DNA from: Cladorhizidae sp. MBARI D1340-BT2
Taxonomy: Eukaryota; Porifera; Demospongiae; Poecilosclerida; Cladorhizidae
Length of the DNA stretch: 64,000 nucleotides
Assembly: GCA_028752905.1 (NCBI GenBank)
Contig: JAQNBH010000015.1
Span: 35,074,163-35,138,162, forward strand
Reading direction: 5' to 3'
Shown: positions 11,809 to 23,567 of the stretch, piece by piece
Numbering within the stretch: the stretch's first letter is position 1
How the letters are laid out: the number at the start of each line of letters is the position of its first letter
Notes under the pieces: generated by a model
Database searches by the model: none
The model's input: the letters and a program-made list of their open reading frames with translations, nothing else
Told to the model about the DNA's origin: nothing
Translations under genes and position numbers: made by a program

Positions 11809-11890
11809 GTTAGCAGAAATGTCGAGAGAGTAAATTTAAGCTATTTATCGAGAGAGAGAGAGTCATTCTATCTATGCTGAGAGTTGATTG
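11809..11890 (+). mobile_element. remnant of foldback family 2 flanking the 40-bp array
   Basis: Carries AAATGTCGAGAGAGTAAATT, TAAGCTATTTATCGAGAGAG and GTCATTCTATCTATGCTGAG in the same order as the tail of family 2 at 61.4 kb (TAAATTTAAGTTGATTATCG, then AAAGTCATTCTATCAACTGA). Confidence 0.65.
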
Positions 11891-11967
11891 ATATTTACAT
11901 TATGTGTTGCAAGAAACATCATTTCAAGTGTTTACTACAGTAGCTGAAGTAAAGCCCATTGCCAAGG

Positions 11968-13734
11968 TGTTCTAGTGACCCTGTACCAGGCATACTCAAA
12001 GCAGAGTCAGTGTTCTAGTGACCCTGTACCAGGCATACTCAAAGCAGAGTCAGTGTTCTAGTGACCCTGTACCAGGCATACTCGAAGCAGAGTCAGTGTT
12101 CTAGTGACCCTGTACCATGCATACTCGAAGCAGAGTCAGTGTTCTAGTGACCCTGTACCATGCATACTCAAAGCAGAGTCAGTGTTCTAGTGACCCTGTA
12201 CCATGCATACTCGAAGCAGAGTCAGTGTTCTAGTGACCCTGTATCATGCATACTCAAAGCAGAGTCAGTGTTCTAGTGACCCTGTACCAGGCATACTCGA
12301 AGCAGAGTCAGTGTTCTAGTGACCATGTACCAGGCATACTCGAAGCAGAGTCAGTGTTCTAGTGACCCTGTACCATGCATACTCGAAGCAGAGTCAGTGT
12401 TCTAGTGACCCTGTACCAGGCATACTCGAAGCAGAGTCAGTGTTCTAGTGACCCTGTATCATGCATACTCAAAGCAGAGTCAGTGTTCTAGTGACCCTGT
12501 ATCATGCATACTCAAAGCAGAGTCAGTGTTCCAGTGACCCTGTACCAGGCATACTCAAAGCAGAGTCAGTGTTCTAGTGACCCTGTACCAGGCATACTCA
12601 AAGCAGAGTCAGTGTTCCAGTGACCCTGTACCAGGCATACTCGAAGCAGAGTCAGTGTTCTAGTGACCATGTACCAGGCATACTCGAAGCAGAGTCAGTG
12701 TTCTAGTGACCCTGTACCATGCATACTCGAAGCAGAGTCAGTGTTCTAGTGACCCTGTACCAGGCATACTCGAAGCAGAGTCAGTGTTCTAGTGACCCTG
12801 TACCATGCATACTCAAAGCAGAGTCAGTGTTCTAGTGACCCTGTACCAGGCATACTCGAAGCAGAGTCAGTGTTCTAGTGACCATGTACCAGGCATACTC
12901 GAAGCAGAGTCAGTGTTCTAGTGACCCTGTACCATGCATACTCGAAGCAGAGTCAGTGTTCTAGTGACCCTGTACCAGGCATACTCAAAGCAGAGTCAGT
13001 GTTCCAGTGACCATGTACCAGGCATACTCAAAGCAGAGTCAGTGTTCTAGTGACCCTGTACCAGGCATACTCAAAGCAGAGTCAGTGTTCCAGTGACCCT
13101 GTACCAGGCATACTTGAAGCAGAGTCAGTGTTCTAGTGACCCTGTACCATGCATACTCGAAGCAGAGTCAGTGTTCTAGTGACCCTGTACCAGGCATACT
13201 CAAAGCAGAGTCAGTGTTCCAGTGACCCTGTACCAGGCATACTTGAAGCAGAGTCAGTGTTCTAGTGACCCTGTACCAGGCATACTCAAAGCAGAGTCAG
13301 TGTTCCAGTGACCCTGTACCAGGCATACTTGAAGCAGAGTCAGTGTTCTAGTGACCCTGTACCATGCATACTCGAAGCAGAGTCAGTGTTCTAGTGACCC
13401 TGTACCAGGCATACTCAAAGCAGAGTCAGTGTTCCAGTGACCCTGTACCAGGCATACTTGAAGCAGAGTCAGTGTTCTAGTGACCCTGTACCATGCATAC
13501 TCGAAGCAGAGTCAGTGTTCTAGTGACCCTGTACCAGGCATACTCAAAGCAGAGTCAGTGTTCCAGTGACCCTGTACCAGGCATACTTGAAGCAGAGTCA
13601 GTGTTCTAGTGACCCTGTACCATGCATACTCGAAGCAGAGTCAGTGTTCTAGTGACCCTGTACCAGGCATACTCAAAGCAGAGTCAGTGTTCCAGTGACC
13701 CTGTACCATACGTGTTCAAAGCAGAGTCAGTGTG
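11968..13734. repeat. 43-bp minisatellite with 3-unit higher-order repeat, about 41 copies
   Basis: The unit starts TGTTCTAGTGACCCTGTACC and ends AAAGCAGAGTCAG. Informative variants are TTCTAG or TTCCAG, CCAGGC or CCATGC, and CTCAAAG, CTCGAAG or CTTGAAG. From about 13085 they recur as an ordered trio (129 bp): CCAG/CTTGAAG, CCATGC/CTCGAAG, CCAGGC/CTCAAAG. The period is not a multiple of three. Confidence 0.96.
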
Positions 13735-13758
13735 TTGTCTATTGGCAGATCTGTGTTG

Positions 13759-13759
13759 T

Positions 13760-13793
<34 letters not shown>

Positions 13794-13812
13794 CACACAC
13801 ACACACACACAG
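13759..13812. repeat. (CA)n microsatellite
   Basis: CA dinucleotides with one CG interruption. Confidence 0.97.
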
Positions 13813-14480
13813 CCAGCAGAAGAGCTGCTAAGTCACCTAGCCCTCTAATTTGCTCCAAGCCTGATCTGTAGGCCAACCTAGCCCTGCCCACTTCAGGTCC
13901 ATACAGGTCATGGTCATGGCGACTTGGCACAGACCAAATAGCTACACTCCGATCGAGCAGTCAGATCTTTGTCCAGGCAGGTTAGCAAGACTCTAGTGTA
14001 CCCCTCGAACCACAGGCAGCCAATGTGCTAGGTACATGGATCTTGTGAGTGCATTCTTGAATTGGGAAGAGCTCAAATTAGAAAGAGCCAACTGGCGAAT
14101 AGTTTTTCAACTGCTGTGCATGCATGAGTCTGGCTTGGGGGGAGGGGGGGACCCTGTCCTGGCCAGCTGGTTGCCTGCTCAGACTCTCGCATTTGATTAA
14201 CACCAATTAGCACTTATCTAATGATGCTGCGGTTAGAAGAGAAACCGCCACCAGGGGGGAAGTCCCATGACTTCACCCCTGAAAGCTGGTGTCTCAGACC
14301 TGGTCACCACTCTGTGATGTCAGCGGACCCGGCAGGACTCGTGAAGCTTTTAAAGGCACCACTCTGAGGCTTTGGGCTTGCCTATCTTGTCTTCTTGGCA
14401 ACCTTGCTTGATGTAGCCCTATGTATTGTGCAACAAGCTTCCCAATAGAAGCTAAGGATGTTGATAGAGTTGTCTGTGAT
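13813..14480. other. unique spacer, nothing recognised
   Basis: Mixed-composition DNA with a short G-rich patch near 14140. No exon, RNA gene or transposon end is recognised. Confidence 0.4.
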
Positions 14481-15010
14481 GTTGTACATGCTTGAGGGTA
14501 CATGTGTGTGAGTACATGGACATGTAGTAGGTTCATATGTGTGGGTACATGGACATGTAGAGGGTTCATGCGTGTGAGTACATGGACATGTAGAGGGTTC
14601 ATGTGTGAGAGTACATGGACATTTAGAGGGTACATGTGTGTGAGTACATGGAAATGTAGAGGGCTCATGTGTGTGAGTACATGGACATATAGAGGGTACA
14701 TGTGCATGAGTACATGGATATGTAGAGGATACATGTGTGTGAGTACATGGACATGTAGAGGGTACATATGTGTGAGTACATGGACATGTAGAGGGTTCAT
14801 GTGTGTGAGTACATGGACATGTAGAGGGTAAGTTGATGTGTTGGATTCATGTACATGCATGGAAGTGCATGACATGTAGGTACATGTATGTAGATATGTA
14901 TGAGAGTACATGTGTTTGGGTACATATGTATTCTGTATGTGGGTAGTTGGACATGTATGTGGGTATATTGTGAGGGTACATTTACATGTATGAGGGTACA
15001 CTGGGTGGGT
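14481..15010. repeat. 33-bp minisatellite decaying into degenerate copies
   Basis: Units of the form GAGTACATGGACATGTAGAG followed by GGTTCATGTGTGT or GGTACATGTGTGT, about 11 regular copies to about 14835. After that come degenerate ACATGTATG/GGGTACAT derivatives to about 15005. Period 33 keeps frames open on both strands. Confidence 0.93.
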
Positions 15011-15100
15011 GGTGGTGTAGCTTTGGGGAAGATGTGCCATGATATGACCACAAAATGTTGACCTTTGCTTGTTTTTAATTAGCTAAAGTTGATTTAACAG

Positions 15101-15643
15101 GCACACACCAAATGTTGGGTGGCTAAGTATGACCCGGGGGCACACACCAAATGTTGGGTGGCTAAGTATGACCTGGGGGCACACACCAAATGTTGGGTGG
15201 CTAAGTATGACCTGGTGGCACACACCAAATGTTGGGTGGCTAAGTATGACCTGGGGGCACACACCAAATGTTGGGTGGCTAAGTATGACCTGGGGGCACA
15301 CACCAAATGTTGGGTGGCTAAGTATGACCTGGGGGCACACACCAAATGTTGGGTGGCTAAGTATGACCTGGGGGCACACACCAAATGTTGGGTGGCTAAG
15401 TATGACCTGGGGGCACACCAAGTGTTGGGTGGCTAAGTATGACCTGGGGGCACACACCAAATGTTGGGTGGCTAAGTATGACCCGGGGGCACACACCAAA
15501 TGTTGGGTGGCTAAGTATGAACCGGGGGCACACCAAATGTTGGGTAGCTAAGTATGACCTGGGGGCACACACCAAATGTTGGGTAGCTAAGTATGACCTG
15601 GGGGCACACACCAAATGTTGGGTGGCTAAGTATGACCTGGCTA
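15101..15643. repeat. 39-bp minisatellite, about 14 copies
   Basis: The unit contains GGCACACACCAAATGTTGGG and TGGCTAAGTATGACCTGGG. Some units lack two bases (GGCACACCAA). All frames with long open stretches follow from the 39-bp period. Confidence 0.96.
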
Positions 15644-16375
15644 ACCTCATAACAGCGCCCACCACCACCATCATGCCTTTCCCCTCCCAGAGAGCCACCA
15701 GAGGTTACCTCTGTAAACAACATGGGAGCCACATAATCTTCAGTTGGTGTGGTGTGTCCTTGAGGTGAGCATGAACTACCTGAACACTTCATTAGGCACT
15801 GGCATCTTCTTGTTCTAATCCAGAACACTGTCATAGCCACAGATATAATAACCCGTGCTGCAGCACTTGTAACCTTGATATCCTCAACTTTCATTGCTCT
15901 GGCTTGCTGCATCCAACACACATCACAAACACACACCAATCCCCCCCCCCCCCCCCCCACACACACACACATCACCAAACACACAACACACACCCACGTG
16001 CGCACCACCTCTGTGCAGTAGTCTTCTCACTAAATCACTAAATCTATTGTTGCCTCTCAGCGTTTACCAGCTGGTCACTCACTCACAACACAAAGCTACA
16101 GCAAATCGTCTTCCATTTTTTAAATCCCTGACACCATCCTTCATGGAGTTGACACCAAGACATGGACCCAACTACTCCAAAAAAGATTGAGGTGCGGCTT
16201 GATTTCATTATTAATATAACAAAAATAGGAGCCAATATTTGTGGTTCACTTGTAGATGTTCTGAGCCTTCTCCTTTCATAGGACCCTACTCATGACATCG
16301 TAGAGAATACTGCCTGCCTGCCATTGCTCTGCTGTGAATAGAGACATGTGTTATATTACTTGGAGTCGACAGAGT
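15644..16375. other. unique spacer with a C homopolymer
   Basis: A C run at about 15942-15958 is followed by an ACACAC tract. No coding feature is recognised. Confidence 0.4.
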
Positions 16376-16747
16376 CATGAGCACTACAGCTCCAGCCAAG
16401 CATGTGACTAGAGGCCTCATCACGTGATCTTATTAGACCTGTGGTGTTCTCTAATGAGCACTACATCTCTAGCCCAGCCAAGCATGTGACTAGAGGCCTC
16501 ATCACGTGATCTTATTAGACCTGTGGTGTTCTCTAATGAGCACTACATCTCTAGCTCCAGCCAAGCATGTGACTAGAGGCCTCATCACGTGATCTTATTA
16601 GACCTGTGGTGTTCTCTAATGAGCACATCTCTAGCTCCAGCCAAGCATGTGACTAGAGGCCTCATCACGTGATCTTATTAGACCTGTGGTGTTCTCTAAT
16701 GAGCACTACATCTCTACTCCAGCCAAGCATGTGACTAGAGGCCTCAC
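16376..16747. repeat. about 84-bp repeat with a CACGTG core, about 4.5 copies
   Basis: Each unit has GAGCACTACATCTCTAGC, CCAAGCATGTGACTAGAGGC, CTCATCACGTGATCTTATTA and GACCTGTGGTGTTCTCTAAT. The palindrome ATCACGTGAT occurs in each of the four full units. The last copy stops after GAGGCCTCA. Confidence 0.92.
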
Positions 16748-16997
16748 AAGTTCTGTAGCTACCCAGTCAGCTAGGGTTTGGTGTAGACCACAGATCTGTA
16801 ACAGCAATGGCTTCTGCGGTCTCTGACCCCTTCACACTGACTGGCATCCCTTGAAATGCATGCTCATGTAAAGTTGATTCACAGGAGCTCACAGCAGCTG
16901 CAATGATATCACTTTTAGCATAAACAAAATTACTAACCAGAAATTGAAATCATTGCCGTGAGAACTCTGGCTTCGAGACTCTGACCTGGATGACTTG

Positions 16998-17592
16998 GAT
17001 GTTCTGGCCTCTTCTTGGAGGCTCTGCTTGGATGTTCTGGCCTCTTCTTGGAGGCTCTGCTTGGATGTTCTGGCCTGGAAGTTCTGCTTGGATGTTCTGG
17101 CCTGGAGGCTCTGCTTGGATGTTCTGGCATGGAGGCTCTGCTTGGATGTTCTGCCTGGAGGCTCTGCTTGGATGTTCTGGCCTGGAGGTCTGCTTGGATG
17201 TTCTGGCCTGGAGGCTCTACTTGGATGTTCTGGCCTGGAGGTCTGCTTGGATGTTCTGGCCTGGAGGCTCTACTTGGATGTTCTGGCCTGGAGGTCTGCT
17301 TGGATGTTCTGGCCTGGAGGCTCTGCTTGGATGTTCTGGCCTGGAGGGATGTTCTGGCCTGGAGGCTCTGCTTGGAGGCTCTACTTGGATGTTCTGGCCT
17401 GGAGGTCTGCTTGGATGTTCTGGCCTGGAGGCTCTGCTTGGATGTTCTGGCCTGGAGGGATGTTCTGGCCTGGAGGCTCTGCTTGGAGGCTCTACTTGGA
17501 TGTTCTGGCCTGGAGGCTCTGCTTAGATGTTCTGGCCTGAAGGCTCTGCTTGTAGGCTCTTCTGGTCTAGGTGTTCTGGCCTGGAGTTGGAT
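16998..17592. repeat. 27-bp minisatellite, about 22 copies
   Basis: The unit is TTGGATGTTCTGGCCTGGAG followed by GCTCTGC, with CTCTAC and GTCTGC variants. A duplicated block containing CTGGAGGGATGTTCTGG appears at about 17340 and 17450. Several one-base-shorter units explain why three frames are partly open. Confidence 0.94.
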
Positions 17593-17639
17593 GGTGCTTG
17601 GAGTTAAGTAAAGAGTTCTACTAAAACCATATGTTCTTC

Positions 17640-17760
17640 TTGGCCAATAAATAGAGTGTTTGCGTGTGTGTGTTCTCCGTGTGTGTGTGTGTGTGCATGT
17701 GTATGTTCTCCGTGTGTGTGTGTGTGTGTGTGTGTCATGTGTATGTTCTCCATGTGTGTT
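17640..17760. repeat. (GT)n microsatellite with TATGTTCTCC interruptions
   Basis: GT dinucleotides interrupted three times by a GTGTATGTTCTC-type segment. Confidence 0.9.
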
Positions 17761-18256
17761 GGCAAATATCCTTATAGGTGGTTATGTATAATCTTAACTG
17801 ATCTATGATGTCCGGACTGATAGCCGTACCTATATCCACCTGGTAGAGTGGAGTAATATTGGGTCTAACTATCCCATCATGCAGTGCAGTGCTTGCAACA
17901 AGGGACCTTGATAAAGTGCTAATGACTGCTATTGTGATCTCCTAATGCACTTATTGGTAACCTGAGTGCGTCTGAGATGTGCTCGGTGTCTGAGTCAGTT
18001 ATCGTTCCCCACCCATGCTCAACACAGTAAAGCCACTGCCGTATCCAATGGTATAAGATCGCACTCCTCGAAGGGTTGCTGCCTTGGGATTGAGTTTGCT
18101 CACATTCGAAGTCTGAATGGTATAGTGTTCATTCTCAGTGTCCGTATGAATGTTTGCACCGCACATGCGCTGGTGTGGTTAGTCTGTCAGGAAGTACCTG
18201 TGATCCCAGTGGCACCAGGGGCCAGTGTAGTGGGTGACATTCACTGCCTAACATAG

Positions 18257-18392
18257 GGAGATATGGAAGCATGAAACAACCATTGGGGCTTATCTCCGAG
18301 CTAAAACGTCTAAGGATTCTAGTAAGCCGTTCTTGGACCTTGACGATAACGGAGAACCAGAAACCGATGCACTACTAGTAGATGAGGACTAG
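18257..18392 (+). CDS. candidate terminal exon of an unidentified protein
   Basis: After a clean acceptor (TAACATAG at 18249-18256) one leftover base is followed by 44 open codons and a TAG at 18390-18392. The reading starts EIWKHETTIGAY, passes through AKTSKDSSKPF and ends in an acidic tail (DLDDNGEPE ... LLVDED). The unbiased composition and charged tail look like a real C-terminus, unlike the repeat-derived frames around it. I do not recognise the family, found no convincing upstream exon on the plus strand and saw no nearby polyadenylation signal. Confidence 0.3.
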
Positions 18393-18703
18393 CGAACTTT
18401 ATACTCCGTTCGTGTCCCACACTTCATACGATATCATTTTTCTGCTTGCATTTGTCGGGCACAGAGGTGGTGGGGTGGTGAGAGCGAGAGAGGGTGAGGG
18501 GGTAGTTGTGTTTGCGCACAGAAGCCGGCTAAAATGTGCACCAGGGGATCAAGGTTAACTGTGTGTTTCTCCGATAAAAAGAATTGTGAGGTTTCCCCTA
18601 GTACTTGTGTTAGTGCTTGTGTTAGTGCTTGTGTTAGGCTGCTGTGAATAACACCTGGGGGCGTCTTAATGAAATTGAGCAGCTTTCACAATAGCTGAAA
18701 GGT
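18393..18703. other. unique spacer, nothing recognised
   Basis: Includes a GA/GGTG-rich patch near 18465-18505 and a small TTAGTGCTTGTG triplication near 18605-18635. Confidence 0.4.
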
Positions 18704-18985
18704 CCTTTAACCCTCTCAGTCCTGCGGGCTAGGTGATGCGTCATTTAACCCTCTCGGTCCTGCAGGCTAGGTGATGCGTCATTTAACCCTCAAGTCCTGC
18801 ATGCTAGGTGATGTGTCATTTAACCCTCTCATGCAGTATATGCGATGTGTCATTTAACCCTCTCAGTCCTGCAGGCTAGGTGATTTGTCATTTAACCCTC
18901 TCAGTCCTGCAGGCTAGGTGAAGTGTCATTTAACCCTCTCATGCAGGCTATGTATATGTCATTTAACCCTCTCAGTCCTGCGGTC
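18704..18985. repeat. about 40-bp degenerate minisatellite, 7 copies
   Basis: Units carry TTTAACCCTCTCAGTCCTGC followed by GGGCTAGGTGATGCGTCA. Copies differ by small deletions (CTCATGCAGG forms). Confidence 0.9.
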
Positions 18986-19146
18986 TTGATCTTATAATAC
19001 AATTTGTTCTTCTAATTATACGATCATAGCTCGGCAACTGTGTGCGGTACATTCTCATTGGTCTAGGCATTCCACTGTTAATCACCTTCGTAGATGGGAT
19101 GTTCTTTGTCGTTTATTCTTCTGGTTGTCATGGTGCAGAAAATGAG

Positions 19147-19486
19147 TACTGGAGGAACGACGTCGGAATATATATGTCCCCAAATCAAAATACAATTATC
19201 TCCACCCACGATGAAATACAGGTTTTTCAATGCACGAGTTCTATTCATTTCATGAGCTGCTGAGCAAAGCCGTGAGAAAAGAATGATCATTCCCACTAAA
19301 GACAGCAACTGATTTCTACTGGAGGAACGGCGTCGGAATATATATGTCCCCAAATCAAAATACAATTATCTCCACCCACGATGAAATACAGGTTTTTCAA
19401 TGCACGAGTTCTATTCATTTCATGAGCTGCTGAGCAAAGCCGTGAGAAAAGAATGATCATTCCCACTAAAGACAGCAACTGATTTC
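19147..19486. repeat. 170-bp tandem duplication, nearly identical
   Basis: 19147-19316 and 19317-19486 align end to end. The visible difference is GAACGACG against GAACGGCG. Each copy contains ATATATATGTCCCCAAATCA and ends GACAGCAACTGATTTC. Function is unknown; a short frame on each strand is not recognised. Confidence 0.9.
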
Positions 19487-20371
19487 ATATCGAGCGAAAA
19501 ACGTTAGCAGTAACGTCCGGGCCAGTGTATGCAAACAAGCGAGGTGGAAGCTCAGTGGAGTGACAGTTAGTGTGAAGCTGATACCTGACAAACCACAACA
19601 AGTGCCGAGATGAAAGCCTTGCGAGGTGACAACAGTGTGTAAACAATGAACATACCACGAAGGAACGGGAAGCCTCGCAGAGCAAATGTGGGTGTGGCTT
19701 AGCCACTGAGCTGAGTCAGCAGCACTGAGACAGGCAGACAGAGTGGACATGGCAGGTGAGAGCAAGCAGCAATATCTAGACAAAATGAGACGCCAGGAAG
19801 GACTGGAGCAAAGGTGAGAGCAAGAACGTGTCAGTACCACTCAAGGCATCAACGGATTCAAAATGATTATCGAGAGTGTTGGCAAGTATGTGTAGATTTT
19901 CAGCAAAGAAGCAAGAAACTGCTGAATATTTGCCAACAATGTCTGGGCGGGCTGAGGTAAGTCAGCTTGTTGGTGAGAGAAGGAAGAAAGGATTGCGGTG
20001 CGCATGGACAGACAAGAATGTCTAGACAGCGTCAGTGTGCCGTGAGGGAGGGGAGACTGCAGGTATCCTCACCGTGCTCCTGTCTGCTGTAAGCCTATAA
20101 TATTGAGCATGGCATAGCAGGATCGAGTTCCCGGGGTGAGTGCAATCCACTGACACCCACACTGTTGTCATGCTGAGGTTACTGACACCCATGCTGTGGT
20201 ACCGAGGGTCACTGACACCCACACTGGGGTACCAAGAGTGCCAAGAAGTCTTGGAAAATAGCCCCCTGCTTTGTTTTACTCATGGAAGAACTCTTGATGG
20301 ATCTCAGGTTCATTTTAGACTGAAAGACTCAAAGTACAGGATGTCATTAAACTCACCATTTAAGATGTTGA
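19487..20371. other. unique spacer, nothing recognised
   Basis: No recognised exon. A small imperfect repeat of TGACACCCA occurs near 20150-20225. Confidence 0.4.
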
Positions 20372-21772
20372 CCTGTTCATGTTAGGATGGGTGACCTGTT
20401 CATGTTTAGGAATGGTGACCTGTTCATGTTTAGGATGGGTGACCTGTTTATGTTTAGAAAGGGTGACCTGTTCGTGTTTAGGATGGGTGACCTGTTCATG
20501 TTTAGGAAGGGTGACCTGTTCATGTTTAGGAAGGGTGACCTGTTCATGTTTAGAAAGGGTGACCTGTTCGTGTTTAGGATGGGTGACCTGTTCATGTTTA
20601 GGATGGGTGACCTGTTCATGTTTAGGATGGGTGACCTGTTCATGTTTAGGATGGGTGACCTGTTCATGTTTAGGATGGGTGACCTGTTCATGTTTAGGAT
20701 GGGTGACCTGTTCATGTTTAGGATGGGTGACCTGTTCATGTTTAGAAAGGGTGACCTGTTCATGTTTAGGATGGGTGACCTGTTCATGTTTAGGATGGGT
20801 GACCTGCTCATGTTTAGGATGGGTGACCTGTTCATGTTTAGAAAGGGTGACCTGTTCATGTTTAGGATGGGTGACCTGTTCATGTTTAGGATGGGTGACC
20901 TGTTCATGTTTAGAAAGGGTGACCTGTTCATGTTTAGGATGGGTGACCTGTTCATGTTTAAGATGGGTGACCTGTTCATGTTTAGGTTGGGTGATCTGTT
21001 CATGTTTAGGATGGGTGACCTGTTCATGTTTAGGATGGGTGACCTGTTCATGTTTAGGATGGGTGACCTGTTCATGTTTAGGATGGGTGACCTGTTCATG
21101 TTTAGGATGGGTGACCTGTTCATGTTTAGGATGAGTGACCTGTTCATGTTTAGGATGGGTGACCTGTTCATGTTTAGAAAGGGTGACCTGTTCATGTTTA
21201 GGATGAGTGACCTGTTCATGTTTAGGATGGGTGACCTGTTCATGTTTAGAAAGGGTGACCTGTTCATGTTTAGAAAGGGTGACCTGTTCATGTTTAGGAT
21301 GGGTGACCTGTTCATGTTTAGGATGGGTGACCTGTTCATGTTTAGGATGAGTGACCTGTTCATGTTTAGGATGGGTGACCTGTTCATGTTTAGAAAGGGT
21401 GACCTGTTCATGTTTAGAAAGGGTGACCTGTTCATGTTTAGGGTGACCTGTTCATGTTTAGGATGGGTGACCTGTTCATGTTTAGGATGGGTGACCTGTT
21501 CATGTTTAGGATGGGTGACCTGTTCATGTTTAGAAAGGGTGACCTGTTCATGTTTAGGATGGGTGACCTGTTCATGTTTAGAAAGGGTGACATGTTCATG
21601 TTTAGAAAAGGTGACCTGTTCATGTTTAGAAAGGGTGACCTGTTCATGTTTAGAAAGGGTGACCTGTTCATGTTTAGGGTGACCTGTTCATGTTTAGGAA
21701 GGGTGACCTGTTCATGTTTAGAAAGGGTGACCTGTTCATGTTTAGGATGGGTGACCTGTTCATGTTTAGGAC
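20372..21772. repeat. 24-bp minisatellite, about 58 copies
   Basis: The unit is GGTGACCTGTTCATGTTTAG followed by GATG, GAAG or AAAG. The period is a multiple of eight codons, so an octapeptide (MGDLFMFR) reads for over 400 codons on the plus strand and another (MNRSPILN) for about 350 on the minus strand. Two shortened units (TTTAGGGTGACC, near 21438 and 21676) shift both frames at once, which argues against either being a constrained protein. Confidence 0.96.
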
Positions 21773-23090
21773 AAGCACCATCACGCATGCACGATGCACA
21801 TGATTAATAAGGCAACCAACTCTAACACAATAGTTTGGCTGTTGGTTGCCAGGCACCCCATAGCAACTGCTCTGGTAAACACCTCTCACTTGCTCGACTA
21901 GTCTGCACTAGTGAAAGCTCCCACCAGCCATGCCTGCCTCCTCCTGCTTGGCTAGGATTGTGTCAACCATTGTCGAGACGATGCCTATATAAGGCTAACA
22001 CTCCACTAGAGTTTGATCACCTGATCCTCACTGGCGAGGTATAGTATGCAAACCTCCCGGCAGAGAGGATCAAAGATTAATTATGTGTGTACATCTAAGC
22101 TATTATGAGCTTTTGTTTTAACATGGGGAAAAAAATTCCAGGAATTTCCCCCCCTAACCAGAGAGAAGTGTTCCTGAGGGAGACTTCTTTCTCAAACGTA
22201 AACGTGGGATGGGTGAGGTCATCTTGGTCCTCCCTCAGCAACCCTGGCGGCTTGCCTGAGAGCCGCACCTCGGGTCTTCTGGAAAATTCCTGTACGCTGA
22301 TTGAGCACTGCAGCGTATATGGAGCGGGTACTTCTATGCACTTGGATAATTAAGTTGCAGACATAATTATTATACAATATAGACTATTATGCGTGTGCAT
22401 CTGAGCACTTCTGAAGGATTTTATTAGGACATGGAATTTTTTTTTTTCCAGGAATTTCCCACCCTATCACAGAGAAGTGTTGTCCATGTACTTGGATAGT
22501 TAGCTGTGGACTTCTTTTTCAATAGCAGATCTATAAACATGACTAATAAGGGGGTCAGTTGTATGAAGTTATTGGATGTGTTCTCTCATTAGTAGCAGCC
22601 TTTATCTGTGGCTAGTGCAAAGCAATTGCTAGAGACCAAAGCCTTTTTTTTTACAAGGCTATTTACTCTAATTACGTCTAGTTCTCTGAGAAAGGTTGAC
22701 TAGGAAACGAACAGGTCTTTTGGTTTGTTCGTAGTGGATACACTTTAACCACGTGCTGATACAGCGGAGTTCAAATTTGGACGGACAGGCTGAAGGATTA
22801 CACACTTGCGGTCGCCTTAGTCTGCTTGGCCACACCTAGACATGTGTTGGCACCCTGGGTGATAAGCTCAGCTGCGTATGTCACTGGTTGTCATGGTAAC
22901 ATGTCATCATTTCCCCACTCCCTCTTGCAGTGTCACAGGCTCACCATGTAGCTGTTGCTGACATGTTATAATGTAAGCAAGTATCTCACCTTACCGGTCT
23001 TATGGTGCGTGGGAGAGAAACGGTCACTATTCTAGGGCTAGGTCAAGGTTTTTCTAGGGCAAGGAATATCGAAAGCAGAGGATGGCCAGT
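21773..23090. other. unique DNA with one diverged local duplication
   Basis: About 22090-22345 and 22390-22510 share TCCAGGAATTTCCC, AGAGAAGTGTT and CACTTGGATA in the same order, so an old tandem duplication is likely. No coding exon is recognised. Confidence 0.45.
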
Positions 23091-23094
23091 GGTA

Positions 23095-23490
23095 TTCTAG
23101 GCCTGAGGGCATCATTGGATGATCCTGAATCCAGGGACACAGTATTTTAGTAATGTGTAAGTCATTGGATGATCCTGCATCCAGGGATACAGTATTCTTG
23201 TGTCGGTGACATGTGTATATCCAGGGATACAGTATTCTAGTAATGTCTATAGTCATTGGATGATCCTGCATCCAGTGACACAGTATTCTAGGAATGTCTA
23301 TAGTCATTGACTGATCCTTCATCCAGGGATACAGTATTCTTGTGTCGGTGACATGTGTATATCCAGGGATACAGTATTCTAGGACTGTCTATAGTCATTG
23401 GTTGATCCTGCATCCAGGGATACAGTATTCTAGTAATGTCTATAGTCATTGGCTGATCCTGCACAGTATTCTAGCAATGTGTCTAGCCAG
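23095..23490. repeat. about 51-bp degenerate minisatellite, about 6 copies
   Basis: Units contain GTCATTGGATGATCCTGCAT, CCAGGGATACAGTATTCTAG and TAATGTCTATA. Two copies have TTGTGTCGGTGACATGTGTA in place of the last part. Confidence 0.88.
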
Positions 23491-23567
23491 TCACCCTGAC
23501 TAGGGACATCTCAGGATAGTCTCAAGTGTTCCGGGAATTCCAGTATGTCCTGTGACATTATTGTTCT

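Noticed and set aside
20372..21772. Short regular repeats suggesting a CRISPR array
   Set aside because: Units are contiguous 24-bp tandem repeats without unique spacers; no cas genes; the DNA is eukaryotic. The same holds for the 15-, 20- and 22-bp arrays.
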